Part shown: positions 44,355 through 55,252 of the stretch, in pieces
Position numbering within the stretch: the stretch's first letter is position 1
How the letters are laid out: every line of letters begins with the position of its first letter
Source of the DNA: Microcebus murinus
Lineage: Eukaryota; Chordata; Mammalia; Primates; Cheirogaleidae
Length of the DNA stretch: 64,000 nt
Direction of reading: 5' to 3'
NCBI RefSeq assembly: GCF_040939455.1
Contig: NC_134113.1
Span: 10,836,501-10,900,500 of the forward strand
Notes under the pieces: generated by a model
The model's database searches: none
The model's input: only the letters and a program-made list of their open reading frames with translations
Told to the model about the DNA's origin: nothing
Translations under genes and position numbers: made by a program

Positions 44355-45510
44355 AAAGGTACCCAGCATCTTGGTTTCACTCAGGCGTGGGGTAGGCCAG
44401 CAGGGCAAGAAGCAGCGTACTGGAAAGCTGGCTTGTCACTCACAGGTCCCAGGAGGAGGCGTGCCAGGGCCTTGGGAGGCAGCGGAGGCAGAGGGAGCAG
44501 GGAAAACACGAGGGTGGTGGGGGGGGCAGGCCTTCCCTTCCTTGTTTTTTTGTTGCAGGGAGGAACGGGCGGGGCTGGGTGAGCCCCTGAGCAGGCTCTG
44601 GCTGCACAGCGGGAATCACTTGTGCAGGCTCTGGGCTGTGGGGGGGGGGGGAGGCAGCCGTGGCTCTGGAGTGTGGCCCTGGGGAGATGGGGCAGGGCAG
44701 TGTTGCCTTCTGGAGTGAAAAGCCAGACAGAGGGGCCCAGGGTCGACTGGTTAGCGTATGGAAGTCATCTGCTGTCGCCAGGAATTAGCTAACCCTGGAA
44801 GGGTCCCTCCTGGTTGTGCGGCCCCGATGCCAGAGCATCAGGAACACAGAAAGCAAGAGAATGCAGGGAATATGTTGACTCTAGTTAATGTACCCGGCCG
44901 GTTTCGTTCCCTGCTGCAAGCTCGGCACTCGGAACAGACCTGGCACACAGTAGGTGCTCAGTACCTGCTACTTGAATGGAGGAATGAAGCATGGGGTGTG
45001 TTTGTGAAGGGCTGACGTGTGTCACAGCCGGGAGGACTGGCTTCTTCCTGGTGTCACCTGGCAGCTCTGTGGATTCCGACAGGTCACCCTGACTTCAAAC
45101 CTCGTCAGGATCAGTGTTCTTATCTGTCAAATGGGGCTACTGCGGAGTGCCTAGGTGGCTTGGGAAGACTAGAGGGAGTGGAGGCAGCCCCCGGGCCCTG
45201 GTCAGGCCGCCCTCTGCCTGCTCGCCTGCCTTCCAGAGTGCTCCTCGGCCCCAGCAGAAGGTGGGGCCTTGCTTTTTCTCGAGATTTGGGAAAGATGGCC
45301 TTAGGGGTGAGAACCCAAACCTGGAGAGCAACCAGATGACCTGGGGCACCTGCCGGGACCCAGACTCCCAGTGAGGCCATCTCTGCTATGGAGGGGCTAG
45401 AGTCATTATTACAAATGTGTTCTCAGATGTTTGTGACCCAAGGAAGGGACATGCTGTCCTCCTGTCGGTAGAGATGTCAGGGTACACTCTGAACGTCAGA
45501 GCTCTGGGCT

Positions 45511-45627
45511 CTGGATTTGTATCTAGAGTCTTTATTCTGTTCCATTGGTCTATGTGTCTGTTTTTATGCCAGTACCATGCTGTTTTGGTTACTTTAGCTT
45601 TGTAGTATATTTTGAAGTCAGTAAAGA
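45511..45627 (-). mobile_element. Small L1 ORF2 fragment
   Basis: About 115 bp closely matching 47727-47850 in the same orientation (shared 'ggtctatgtgtctgttttta' and 'tttgaagtca'). It has no 3' UTR or tail of its own. Confidence 0.75.
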
Positions 45628-46409
45628 CGTCATTACAAGAAACAAAGAAACCACTTCTGTGTTTGCTGTTGAGGGCATGATGTCACCAGTGTCTCTTACA
45701 CAAGAACACACAAGATCTTTCTTCTAACATGTTAGGTGTTAGGAAAATCTACTTCACTAAGCAACTGGCATGCTTCTCCTTTTCCAGTAAGGAGAACTGA
45801 GTCATTTGCCTTGTTTCACTTTTTGCCCTAGCTGCCAGGAAGCTCAGGCAAATCTGAAGCTCAGCCACAGCAACCCATCATTTGGCATAATTCCTTTCTC
45901 TTTGTCTCCTTGGTCTTGATTTTCTACTTTTGTATTCCTGGATTTTTGTAGATGTGGGAGATGGAGATTGTCAATATAATAGGAAAGTAAGAGGGAAGAA
46001 GAAGGGAGGGAGGGAAGGATGTAAGGAAGGAAGAATAAAAATCTCAGGCAAAATATGGGTGCAGTGGTCAGGGGAGACCAGACTTAAAGTTTTGGCCACC
46101 AGTCCTGGGGCCACTCACTCTCACTCTCTCATGCCCTCCACTCTGCTGACAGCCCCCGCCTCCCGCAGTCTCCCCTTTCTCTGTCTGCCCTGAAATATTC
46201 GTTCCTTTATTCGTTCAACACACATATATAAAGTGCCCATCTGTTCTGCTCCACAACAAAGTACCTCGAAAATTCTTAGTGGGTTTAAACATTTATTGTG
46301 CTCATGAATTTGCGATCTAGGCAGGGCTTGCCTAGGACAGCTAGTCTCTGCTCTACTTGGTGTCAGCTGGGACGTTAGTATCTGAAGGCTCAAATGTTTG
46401 TTTGCTCAT

Positions 46410-48440
46410 TTCTTTGTGTTGGGAGCATTCAAAATCCTCTAATCTAGCTATTTTGAAACATATAAAAATTACTGTTAACTATAGACACCCTACTGTGTTC
46501 TAGAACAGTAGAAATTGTTCCTCCTATGTAGCTGTAATTTTGTGCCCATTAACCAATCTCTCCCTCTCCTCCCCTCCATCCCCTCCCTTCCTGTCCTCTG
46601 GTGACCACTGTTCTACTCTCTGCTTAAATGAGATCAACTTTTTTAGCTCCCACATATGAGAGACAACAGCAGTAGTTGTCTTTCTGTGCCTGACTTATTT
46701 CACTTAACATAATGTCCTCCAGCCTCAGCCATGTTGTTGCAAGAATGGAAAAAAGATTCCATTCTTTATTATGGCTGAATACTATTCCACTGTGTGTGTA
46801 TGCCACAATTTCTTTAGACACTTGGCTTGCTTCCACGTCTTGGCTATTGCGAATACTGCTGCAATAAACACGGGGGTGCAGAAATCTCTTTGACATACAG
46901 ATTTCCTTTCCTTTGGGTGTATACCCAGGAGTGGGACTGCTGGGCCATATGCTAGTTCTAGTTCCAGTTTTTTGAGGAACCTCCATGCTGTTGTCCGCAA
47001 TGGCTGCGCTCATTTACATTGCTGCCAACACTGGGTTAGAGTTTCCCTTTCTCTGATCCTCACCAGCATTTGTTGTTTTTGCTTTTTGATTATAGACATT
47101 GTAACTGGGGTGAGATAATATCTTACTTTTAAGTTGCATTTCCCTGATGATTTGTGATGTTGAGCATTTTTTTCATGTGGTAGTTGGCCATCTGTATGTT
47201 TCCTTTTCAGAAATGTTGATTCAGGTCTTTTGCCCATTTAAAATTGGATTATTTGTGGGTTGTTTTTTTCTCTGTTGAGTGGTTTGAGTTCCTTAAATAT
47301 TCTGGGCATTAATCCCTTGTCAGATGGACAGTTTGCAAGTATTTTCTCCCATTCTGTGGGTTGTCTCTTCACTCTGTTGACTGTTTCCTCTGCCACGCAG
47401 AAGGCTTTTGGCTCGATACGGTCCCATTTGTCTATTCTTGCTTTTGTTGCCTGTGCTTGTGAGTTCTTATCCAAAAAACTCTTTGCTGACACCAATGTCC
47501 TGAAGCATTTTCCCTATGATTTCTTCTAGTAGTTTCATAGTTTTGGGTCTTACATTTAAGTCTTTAATCCATTTTGGATTGATTTTTGTGTATAGTGAGA
47601 GGGGTCTAGTTTTCATTCTTCTGCGTATAGATATGCAGTTTTCCCAGCACCATTTATTGACGAGATTATCCTTTCCCCAGTGTGTGTTCTTGGTGCTTTT
47701 GTTGAAAATCAATCGGCTGTAAAAATGTGGATTTATATCTAGGTTCTTTATTCTGTTCTATTGGTCTATGTGTCTGTTTTTATGTTAATACTATGCTGTT
47801 TTTGTTACTATAGCTTTGTAATATATTTTGAAGTCAGGTATCATGATGCCTTCAACTTTGTTCTTTTTGCTCAAGATAGCTTTGGGGGTCTTTTGTGGTT
47901 CCATATGGATTTTAGGATTATTTTTTCTATTTCTGTGAAGAATGTCATTGGTTATTTTGATAAGAATTATATTGAATCTGTGGATCTTTTTGGGTAGTAT
48001 GGACATTTTAACAATATTAATCCTTCTAATGCATGAACATGGAAAATTTTCCCATATTTTTGTGTTCTCTTCAATTTCTTACAGTATTCAATCAGTATTT
48101 TATAGATTTCATTTAGAGATCTTTCATCTCTCTGGTTAAATTTATTCCTATGTGTCTTATGGTTTTTTGGGTAGCTGTTGTAAATGGGATTGCTCTTGTG
48201 ACATCTTTTTCAGACTGTTTGCTACTGGCATATGGAGACGCTACTGATTTTTGTATGTTGATTTTGTATCTTGCAACTTCACTGAATTCATTTATCAATT
48301 GGCAGAGTCTTTAGGTTTCTCTGAGTATAAGGTTATATCATCTGCAAACAGGGACCATTTGACTTCCTCTTTTCCAGTTTAGAAGCCCTTTATTTCTTTC
48401 TCTTGTCTGAGTGCTCTGGCTAGGACCAGAGCTTCAGCTT
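46410..48440 (-). mobile_element. L1 LINE, 5'-truncated, minus orientation
   Basis: Reverse-strand reading gives the C-terminal half of L1 ORF2, broken by stops and frameshifts, for example 'ARIDKWDRIEPKAFCVAEET' at about 47400 and 'WRFLKKLELELAYGPAVPLL' at about 46950, then a typical 3' UTR at 46410-46650. It is non-functional. A 110-bp duplicate of one ORF2 stretch lies at 45511-45627. Confidence 0.85.
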
Positions 48441-48600
48441 TGCAAGATGAAAAAAGTTCAGGAGATGGATGGTGGTGATGATTGCACATTGTGAATGTAC
48501 TCAATGCTACTGAACTGTACACCTTAAAATGGAGAAAATAATAAATTTTATATTATATATATTTTACCACAATTAAAACAAAGAAAACAAAGCCGTAGAG
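48430..48600 (+). mobile_element. Probable L1-type 3' end remnant
   Basis: The text 'ggagatggatggtggtgatg' to 'ttttaccacaattaaaac' is a familiar old repeat 3' end. An A-rich (CAAAA)n run follows at 48607-48635. Family assignment is from memory. Confidence 0.45.
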
Positions 48601-48769
48601 TCCTTACAAACAAAACAAAACAAAACAAACAAAAACATCCACTGGCTCTCCCCACCCTCAGCCCATGAGAGGAGACCCTCCAGAACTGGCCTCCCGCCTG
48701 CCGCCCAGCCCTCCCCTCTCTCCTACTCTGGGCTGCGAGTCTATGGACCATCTTTCTTTACGGACCGCA

Positions 48770-49065
48770 GTAGCTCATGCACCAGGGCCTTTGCACATGC
48801 TGCTTCCTCTACGTTAAACGCACTTTTTCCTTCCCATCTCCAGCCAACAATTATTCGTGCTTCAGGCTCAATCACGTTGCCTCTGGGCCGTCCTTCCTGA
48901 CCTGCACCCTCGGGGCTTCTGCACGCCCTCAGGACCCTAGGACCTGGCTGCACTCGCTTGCACAGTGGGTGTTTTCACCGCTGGGTCATAAGCTCCGCCA
49001 GAGCTGGGGCAAGGTCAAGCCCATGGCACATGGCAGCGCTAAGTCAGTAGTCATTGAATGAGCAG
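48770..49065 (+). repeat. L2 LINE fragment
   Basis: 'agggcctttgcacatgctgc' and 'ttcctctacgttaaacgcac' then 'cataagctccgccagagctg' and 'gtcattgaatgagc' follow the order of the L2 3' region. Confidence 0.75.
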
Positions 49066-49299
49066 GTGGCTGGTGTGGAGGATGGAGTTTGGAGTCAGCT
49101 CTGAGGGCCATTTTTCCTTCTTTTTCTTTTTTTTTTAAAAGGGTAGTTTTGAGGGATTTAAGGAGACAATCCACATGAGGCAGTCAGCACAGAGGGGCCG
49201 GCGCAGCCCGAGCGGGAGGGCTGGAGCTGGGCTCTGGCAGCTTCCCCAGCCGGGGCCACACGGAGAGCCGGGTGGGAGAGGGGACGGGGGCGGGGACAG

Positions 49300-49341
49300 G
49301 GGCCAGGACAAGGGCCAGGACAAGGGCCAGGACAAGGGCCG
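49300..49341 (+). repeat. 12-bp minisatellite (GGCCAGGACAAG)n
   Basis: About three and a half units in a G-rich block. It produces the PGPCPGPC run in spurious minus-strand frames. Confidence 0.93.
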
Positions 49342-49675
49342 GACAGGTCCTGCTTCCCCGCCCCTCGTGGGTTTTTCGCAGAGCAGAGCCGGCTCGCGGG
49401 CGCCCCCATGTGGGAGCGCTGGGGACGGCACCCAGAGAGCCCACTGCCTGGGGCTCCCGGCGATGGAGGGGTGACCTCTGAGGGTCCTTCAGCCCCGACA
49501 CCCCAAAGATCTGTGGGGCTGGATTCTAGCTGGACCAGGGCTGGGCGCTGGGGAGAGCTTCATCTCTCTGTCTTCTTTTTCCTTCTCCACTGCACCCCTC
49601 CCTGAGTCTTCCTTGCTGGCCTCAGGGTGCAGGTGGGGGTGGTGAAGGGTGGGGTGCCTGCGTTGGGGCGAGGGG

Positions 49676-49722
49676 TGGTGGGGAGTAGGGAGGTGCTGGG
49701 GGGTAGGTAGGGCCTGGACCAG
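49676..49722 (+). other. G-quadruplex-type run
   Basis: G4 AGTA G3 AGGTGCT G6 with short loops, followed by another G3. Intergenic. Confidence 0.55.
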
Positions 49723-50234
49723 GGTGAGGGGATGAGGCAGGGTCGTGCAAGTGCTGGTAAGATCTTATCTATACTTAAAGATTTGTTCATCATGATTTTT
49801 GCATTAATTTTGAGTTTAAAAGATACCACATAAGTATTATTTGTCTTGATTAGCAAAGTTTCAGCTTCCCCGTAGATTCCATGCTAAGGTGACTAACCTC
49901 ACCCTAGCCCAGCCCTGGGGGAGTGGAGGGTGGGGGAGGGGAGGACACGGCAACTCCACACGGAATCCTTCCTGCCTGTCCATCCGGTGACTGCCCATTT
50001 GTCCGCCCCACCCTCCCTCCACCTCCGAACACTCATTCTTCCGTCCGTCCCTCCATCTCCTGTCCATCTGTCCATACGCCACAGTGGTGAAGAGCTTGTA
50101 TTCTGCATTCAGGCCTGGGTAACCTCTGATGTCCATTCAATACCGCACTCTCCTTTGACACTTGACATTTACAAATTTATTCCAATACTACTTGAATACA
50201 TTGTTTAAAACTTGATCCTTGATCTCTAATCTTC

Positions 50235-50330
50235 ACAGATGTTCAGTGAAAGAGATATAATTATGCCCATTTTACAGATGAGAAAAGTAGGCACACAGAG
50301 TAAAGTGTCTTGACTAGGATTCTGTTGGCT
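50235..50330 (-). repeat. MIR SINE
   Basis: 'tatgcccattttacagatga' then 'gaaaagtaggcacacagagt' is reversed MIR core. A second one at about 50930-51030 has 'aggctcagagaggtgctgta' and 'cacacagccagatagtgtgg'. Confidence 0.75.
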
Positions 50331-51369
50331 ACAGGTGATACAGATGAGAGACCCGCCATGTTTGAGTCACATGGCTGGGCGGGGTCCATCCTTCCTCACA
50401 GCTGCCTCTCCTCAGGGTGGAAGGCTGGGCCATGTCCCGCCAGACGGGGCAGACAATCCATGGCGATTCTACTGACATGCGATGGGTTCTTGGGACAGTA
50501 TGGACAGGAGCAGTAATGGATTCTGGGTGGGGCCGCCGGGGATGGGGAGTGGGTTATAAGAGCTGCCTTGGAAGAGGGAAAGGCATGATGTGGCAGGAAC
50601 AGCATGTGCAAACTGCAGAGGTGGACACCGAGTGGCCAATCCCTGTGCCCATCCGTGGGCAGGAGTGCACGCTATTAGGTTGAGTGAGTTTATGCGTGTG
50701 GCTTTAGTGGGGAGCAGGGGAGAATGAGTCTCAAACGAGAAACAGGGGCCAGACTGTGAGAGGTTTGGGGTTCCGGAACACTGTTTACACTTCTTAGTTT
50801 ACCCAGGTGGCAATAGGTAAGAAAGAAAGGAGCCACCCTTGGAGGGAAATCTCTCTTGTGCCCGATGCCACCGAGAGGCGCTCACATCCCTTGTCACAAG
50901 CGCTCTTCAATGGGAGCCTCAGAGATCCTGTTATGATCCTGCATTGCCCGGGAGTGAGGCTGAGGCTCAGAGAGGTGCTGTAACTGCCCCGGGTCACACA
51001 GCCAGATAGTGTGGGACTGGGAGCCGGGAACAAAGACTAGGTCTGATTTGCAGTTTAGAAAGGTCGCTCTGACAGTTCTGTGAAGGAAGGGCTTGGTTAG
51101 ACAGATTAAAAGCAGACAGACTGGTTAGGAGGCTGTTCTAACAGCCCAGGGCAGAGATGCTGGTGGCTTGGGGCACGGTGCCGGCAGAGGATCTGGGGCA
51201 TAATGGACCTCTGTGAGAGGTAATTAGGTGGTGAAAGTGAGCAGACCTCGTGGAAAATTGAGTGTGAGGATGAGCAGAATGAAGGCTGACTTTGAGGTTT
51301 CCAGCTTGGGAGGACGGCAGGTGGTGGTGCTGTTCCCGCAGAGGGGCCGAATGAGGGTAGTGGGTGGTG

Positions 51370-52080
51370 GCTTAACCATGGCTCAAATTCTGTGCTACTC
51401 TTTCCACTGAGGGGTGGAGCTTATTTCCTCTCTTTAAATCTGGGCTAGGCCTAGGACTCATTTTGACCAATAGAATGCAGGCCCGGCTAATAGTCCCTCT
51501 CCTGGCTATGGTGATTGGTTCAAGAGTGCTCATGTGACCTGAGTAGATCCAGTGAGATTCAATCCCAGGACTTTTGCTGGAACAACTAGGAAAACAAAAC
51601 TCTTTTTCTGCTTCGATGTCTAGCTGGGAAGATGACACAAATCTGGAGCTGCAAGTGCCAGAAGGAGCCCGAGAATTAAGCTACAGAAGAGGAATGTGAG
51701 TGGGGAGAAGGAGAGCAATAGCAATTGAGGCTGGATGATATCATCTGAGCTTCTGAATCATCGGAGCCAGAAGCCTGGACAACTTGGCTACATGAGCCAG
51801 CTAATTCCCTTTATGGCCATGAGAAATATTAAACATAGGCTCACTCAACGCCTATTCTCAATCCCTCTCCAGCTCTCTTTCCTCTAATACAGAGTCTGGA
51901 AAGCTAAATCCTTATTTCCTAGCCTCCTTTGGAGCCGAGGATGGCCATGTGACCTTTCTGTCCAACAGGGAGGTCCCTGGGGAGGCTGTCCCTCCCTGAA
52001 TAAAAGGAAATTCTCATTAGGATAATGCAGTGTTTGGCCCCTTTCCCTTCCTCTTTCTTGCTGCCTGGAATGTGTACATG
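51370..52080. repeat. Probable interspersed repeats, family unresolved
   Basis: Two stretches (51370-51790 and 51885-52080) carry the 'ttgaccaatagaatgcag' and 'gatggccatgtgacctttct' words typical of old mammalian repeats. There is no coding content. Confidence 0.35.
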
Positions 52081-52178
52081 AGGCCGGGAGCCACCCCCAA
52101 ACCCACCACTGTGGCTGCCACCCAGGCATTAGGATGCTACTACCTAGCTAGCTCTGGAGTCGCTTTGGGGTGGCGAGA

Positions 52179-52192
52179 GCGCCCCCTCGTGG
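52179..52192 (-). promoter_or_regulatory. CTCF-like motif, minus orientation
   Basis: The minus strand reads CCACGAGGGGGCGC, matching the CTCF core at 13 of 14 positions (G where Y is expected). It points toward CYTH4. Confidence 0.45.
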
Positions 52193-52281
52193 TCAGCATG
52201 GGGCCTTGCTGGGACTGATGGAGTTTGCCCCAGTGGACTTTCTCCCGTCACTGGCTGCAGCCCCCTTTGGGTGGATGAGTT

Positions 52282-52437
52282 TTTTTTTTTTTTTTTAACT
52301 TATGAATTATTTATTTCTGGAATTTTTCATTTAATATTTTCAAACTGCTGTTGACTGGGGGTAACTGAAACCGAAGATAAGGGGGTGACTACTGGACATA
52401 TCTTTGAACCTGCTGAATTAACAGTCTTGTCACTTCC
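52282..52437 (-). mobile_element. Short processed retro-insertion ending in Tigger-like sequence
   Basis: GGTGGATGAGTT occurs on both sides (52270-52281 and 52438-52449). In minus sense the insert opens CGGAAGTGACAAGAC, includes Tigger-like sequence, has AATAAA shortly before a run of about 15-17 A, then the repeat. This is the structure of an L1-mobilised polyadenylated RNA. The source transcript is not identified. Confidence 0.7.
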
Positions 52438-52494
52438 GGTGGATGAGTTCTTGAGCTGCATTCCTTCCCAGGGTGACCTCCTGCTGCTTTAAAT

Positions 52495-54210
52495 ACTATT
52501 TTAGTCTCTGGAGTCATAAAAGAAATTGAAGAAATCACAAATAAATGGAAAGATATCCTGTGCTCATGGATTGGAAGAACCGATATTGTTAAAATGTCCA
52601 TACTACTCAAAGAGATCTACAGATTCAATACAACAGCTCTCAAAATTCCAATGTCATTTTTCACAGGAAAAAAAATCCTAACATTTGTATGGAACTACAA
52701 AAGACCCTGAATAGCCAAAGCAATCTTGAGCAAAAGAAGCAAAGCTGGAAGCATCACATACCTGTTGTCAAAATATGCTACAAAACGACATTAACCCAAA
52801 CAGTGTGGTGCTAGTTTAAAATCTGACACGTAGACCAATGGAACACAATAGAGAGCCCAGAAATAAGTTCATGCACTCCTAGTCAATTGATTTTCAACAC
52901 AGGTGTGAAGAATACACAGTGGGAAAAGGATAGTCTCTTTAATAAATGGTGCTGGGAAAACTGAATATCCTATGCAGAAGAAGGAAATTGGAACCTTATC
53001 TCACGTCATATACAATGCCAACTCAAAATAGATTAAGGACTTACATGTAAGATCTGAAACTGTAAAACTAATAGAAGAAAATAGGAAAAAAGCTTCTTGG
53101 CAATGGTCTGAGTTGTGATTTTTTGGCTATGACCCCAAAGGCACAGGCAACCAAAGCAAAAATAGGTAAATAGGATGGCATCAAAAGCTTCTGCACAGCA
53201 AAGGAAACAATCGACACAGTGAAGAGACAACCTATGGAATGAGAGAAAATATTTGCAAACCATAATATGATGAGGGATTAATATCCAAAATGTATAAGGA
53301 ACTCAAACAACTCAATAGAAAGAAAGCAAATAGCCTGATTTTAAAATGGGCAAGAGGCATGAATAGACATTTCTCAAAAGAAGACATACAAATGGCCAAC
53401 AGATATGTGAACAAATGCTCAACATCGCGCATCATCAGGGAAATGCAAATTAAAACTACAATGAGATATTACTTCTGTAAGAATGGCTATTATCAAAAAA
53501 CAAAAGATAACAAGTGTTGTTGAGGGTATAGAGAAAAGGGAACCCTGTACACTGTTGGTGGAAATGTAAATTAGTGCAGCTATTATGGAAAACAGTATGG
53601 AGGTTCCTCAAAAAATTAAAAAGAGAACTACTGCATGAGCCAGCAATCCCACTTCTAGGTCTACACCCAAAGGAAATGAAGTCATGTGGAAGAGAGACCT
53701 GCATTCACATGTTTATTGTGGCATTATTCACAGTAGCCAAGACGTGGAAGCAGCCACGTCATGTCCACCAACAGATGAATGGGTAAAGAAAATGTGGTAT
53801 ATACACACAGTAGAATACTCTTCAACCTTAAAAAAAAAAAGGGAAATTCTGTCATTTGGGACAACATGGATGAAGCCAGAGGGCACTATGCTAAGTGAAA
53901 TAAGCCAGGAACAGAAAGACAAATGCCGCACAACCTCTCTTATATGCAGAATATAAAAAAATCGAACTCTTAGAAACAGAGAGTAGAATTAAGAGAGTAG
54001 ATCTTACATGTTCTCACCACAAAAAAATAAGTGTGAAGAATGGATATGTTTATTAGCTTGATTTAATCACTTCACAATGTATACATATTTCTAAACATAC
54101 CTTAATAAAGCTGAGGGAGAAAGAAAGTAAACCCCCCAAAAATTAATATTTCAAACAAACAAACAAACAAACAAACAAACAAACAAACAAACAAACAAAC
54201 AAACACACAC
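52495..54210 (+). mobile_element. L1 LINE, 5'-truncated, plus orientation
   Basis: Forward reading gives broken ORF2 from '[20 protein letters not shown]' (about 52545) to '[20 protein letters not shown]' (about 53590), then a 3' UTR ending in 'aataaagctgagg' and a (CAAA)n tail. It covers the same part of ORF2 as the minus-strand copy 4-6 kb to the left. Confidence 0.87.
54153..54204 (+). repeat. (CAAA)13 microsatellite
   Basis: Thirteen uninterrupted CAAA units, derived from the tail of the plus-strand L1. In the CYTH4 sense it reads (TTTG)n/(GTTT)n, about 15.4 kb upstream of the CYTH4 ATG. Confidence 0.97.
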
Positions 54211-54550
54211 TGTCTTGGTCTGTTGAGGCTGCTGTCACAAAGTACCATAGACTGGGTCATTGACAAACAACAGGAGTGCGTTGCTCACAGTTCTGGGGGC
54301 TGGGAAGTCCAAGGTCAAGGCGCTGCTAGGCTCAGTGACTGGTGGGGGCTGTTGGGGTCACCCGAGGCCGTCTTCCTGCCGGGTCCTCTGGCGCAGGAAG
54401 GGAGAGCTGGCTCTTGGGGTCTCTATCATAAAAGCAATAATCCCATTCATGAGGGCTCTTCCCTCAGGACCCAGTCGCCTCCCAAAGGCCCCTCCTGCGA
54501 ATGCCCTCACGCTGGGGGCTAGGTCTCAACGTAGCACATGTGGAGGGATG
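54211..54550 (-). mobile_element. MaLR-type LTR, minus orientation
   Basis: It starts 'ggtctgttgaggctgctgtc' then 'acaaagtaccatagactggg' and continues with 'cacagttctgggggctggga', the pattern of a reversed MST/MLT1-type solo LTR. There is no internal region. It lies directly behind the L1 (CAAA)n tail. Confidence 0.6.
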
Positions 54551-54879
54551 AAAACTTCGGTCTGTGGTGAACACCACCTGCATTTGGACCCTCCATGCTT
54601 ATGCCTCTGGCCCGGACCCTTCGCCTGTCCAGACTCGCCTATCCAGCCTCACATCGGCATCTCCATGCCCATCAGGCTTCTCGACCGAAAGGTCCAGGAC
54701 AGCTGCGTGACTCCCGCACTCTGCAAACCCTCCTCCCACAGCCCCCCCCCCATGAGTGGCAACTGCCTCTGCCAGTTGCTAAGGATGAAGCCTGGCACCA
54801 TGCTTGTCTCCGGCAGCAAATCCTGTAGACTCTACAGAATAAACTCTCGGTCCGGCCACTTCCCCCCCACCCCACCTCC

Positions 54880-55195
54880 ATGGTCCCAGCCGGTCACCTT
54901 GCCCGCAGGCTGCAGTGGCCCAGCCGGGTCTCCCGGAGGCGGCCCTCGTCCCACCGCGGCTGCTCCTCGCACGGCCGCCAGAGGGCGCTGCCCGACCCGG
55001 ATCCCGCGGGTTCTCTGCTCACGCCCGGACACGTCCAGGCCCCTTGGCCAGCGAGCCCGGCGGGTCGCCCGCCGCTCTGCACCCTGCTCCCTGCCTTCCG
55101 GCCCCGCCCGCCTTCCCGAGGGCCGCGAGAACACTCCGAGCTCCCTCCCACCCCCGGCCTCTGCCCCGCGTTCCTCTGCCCGCCGCGCTCTTCCC
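54880..55195. promoter_or_regulatory. Second isolated CpG-rich block with a CTCF-like site
   Basis: Dense CpG (many ccg/gcg words) between a MaLR-type LTR and a (GGTT)n repeat, about 8 kb upstream of RAC2 and 16 kb upstream of CYTH4. It contains a CTCF-like motif at 54975-54988. Open frames here are GC-rich without a domain. Confidence 0.5.
54975..54988 (+). promoter_or_regulatory. CTCF-like motif, plus orientation
   Basis: CCGCCAGAGGGCGC fits the CTCF core CCRSYAGRKGGCRS at all 14 positions. It sits inside a CpG-rich block. Motif match only; occupancy is unknown. Confidence 0.5.
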
Positions 55196-55252
55196 CCAGG
55201 TCTTTGCAGAGCTCAGTTTGTCCCTTCCCTCCGCCATCTTCTCCTCCACCTC

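Noticed and set aside
47238..47712. Minus-strand frames resembling reverse transcriptase
   Set aside because: They are decayed L1 ORF2 pieces with stops between them, annotated as L1 and not as genes.
49135..49501. Frames with PGPCPGPC or ARTRARTR repeats
   Set aside because: These are translations of the 12-bp minisatellite at 49300-49341 in different frames.
53290..53956. Plus-strand frames resembling L1 ORF2 C-terminus
   Set aside because: They are broken parts of the same 5'-truncated L1, with no intact protein.
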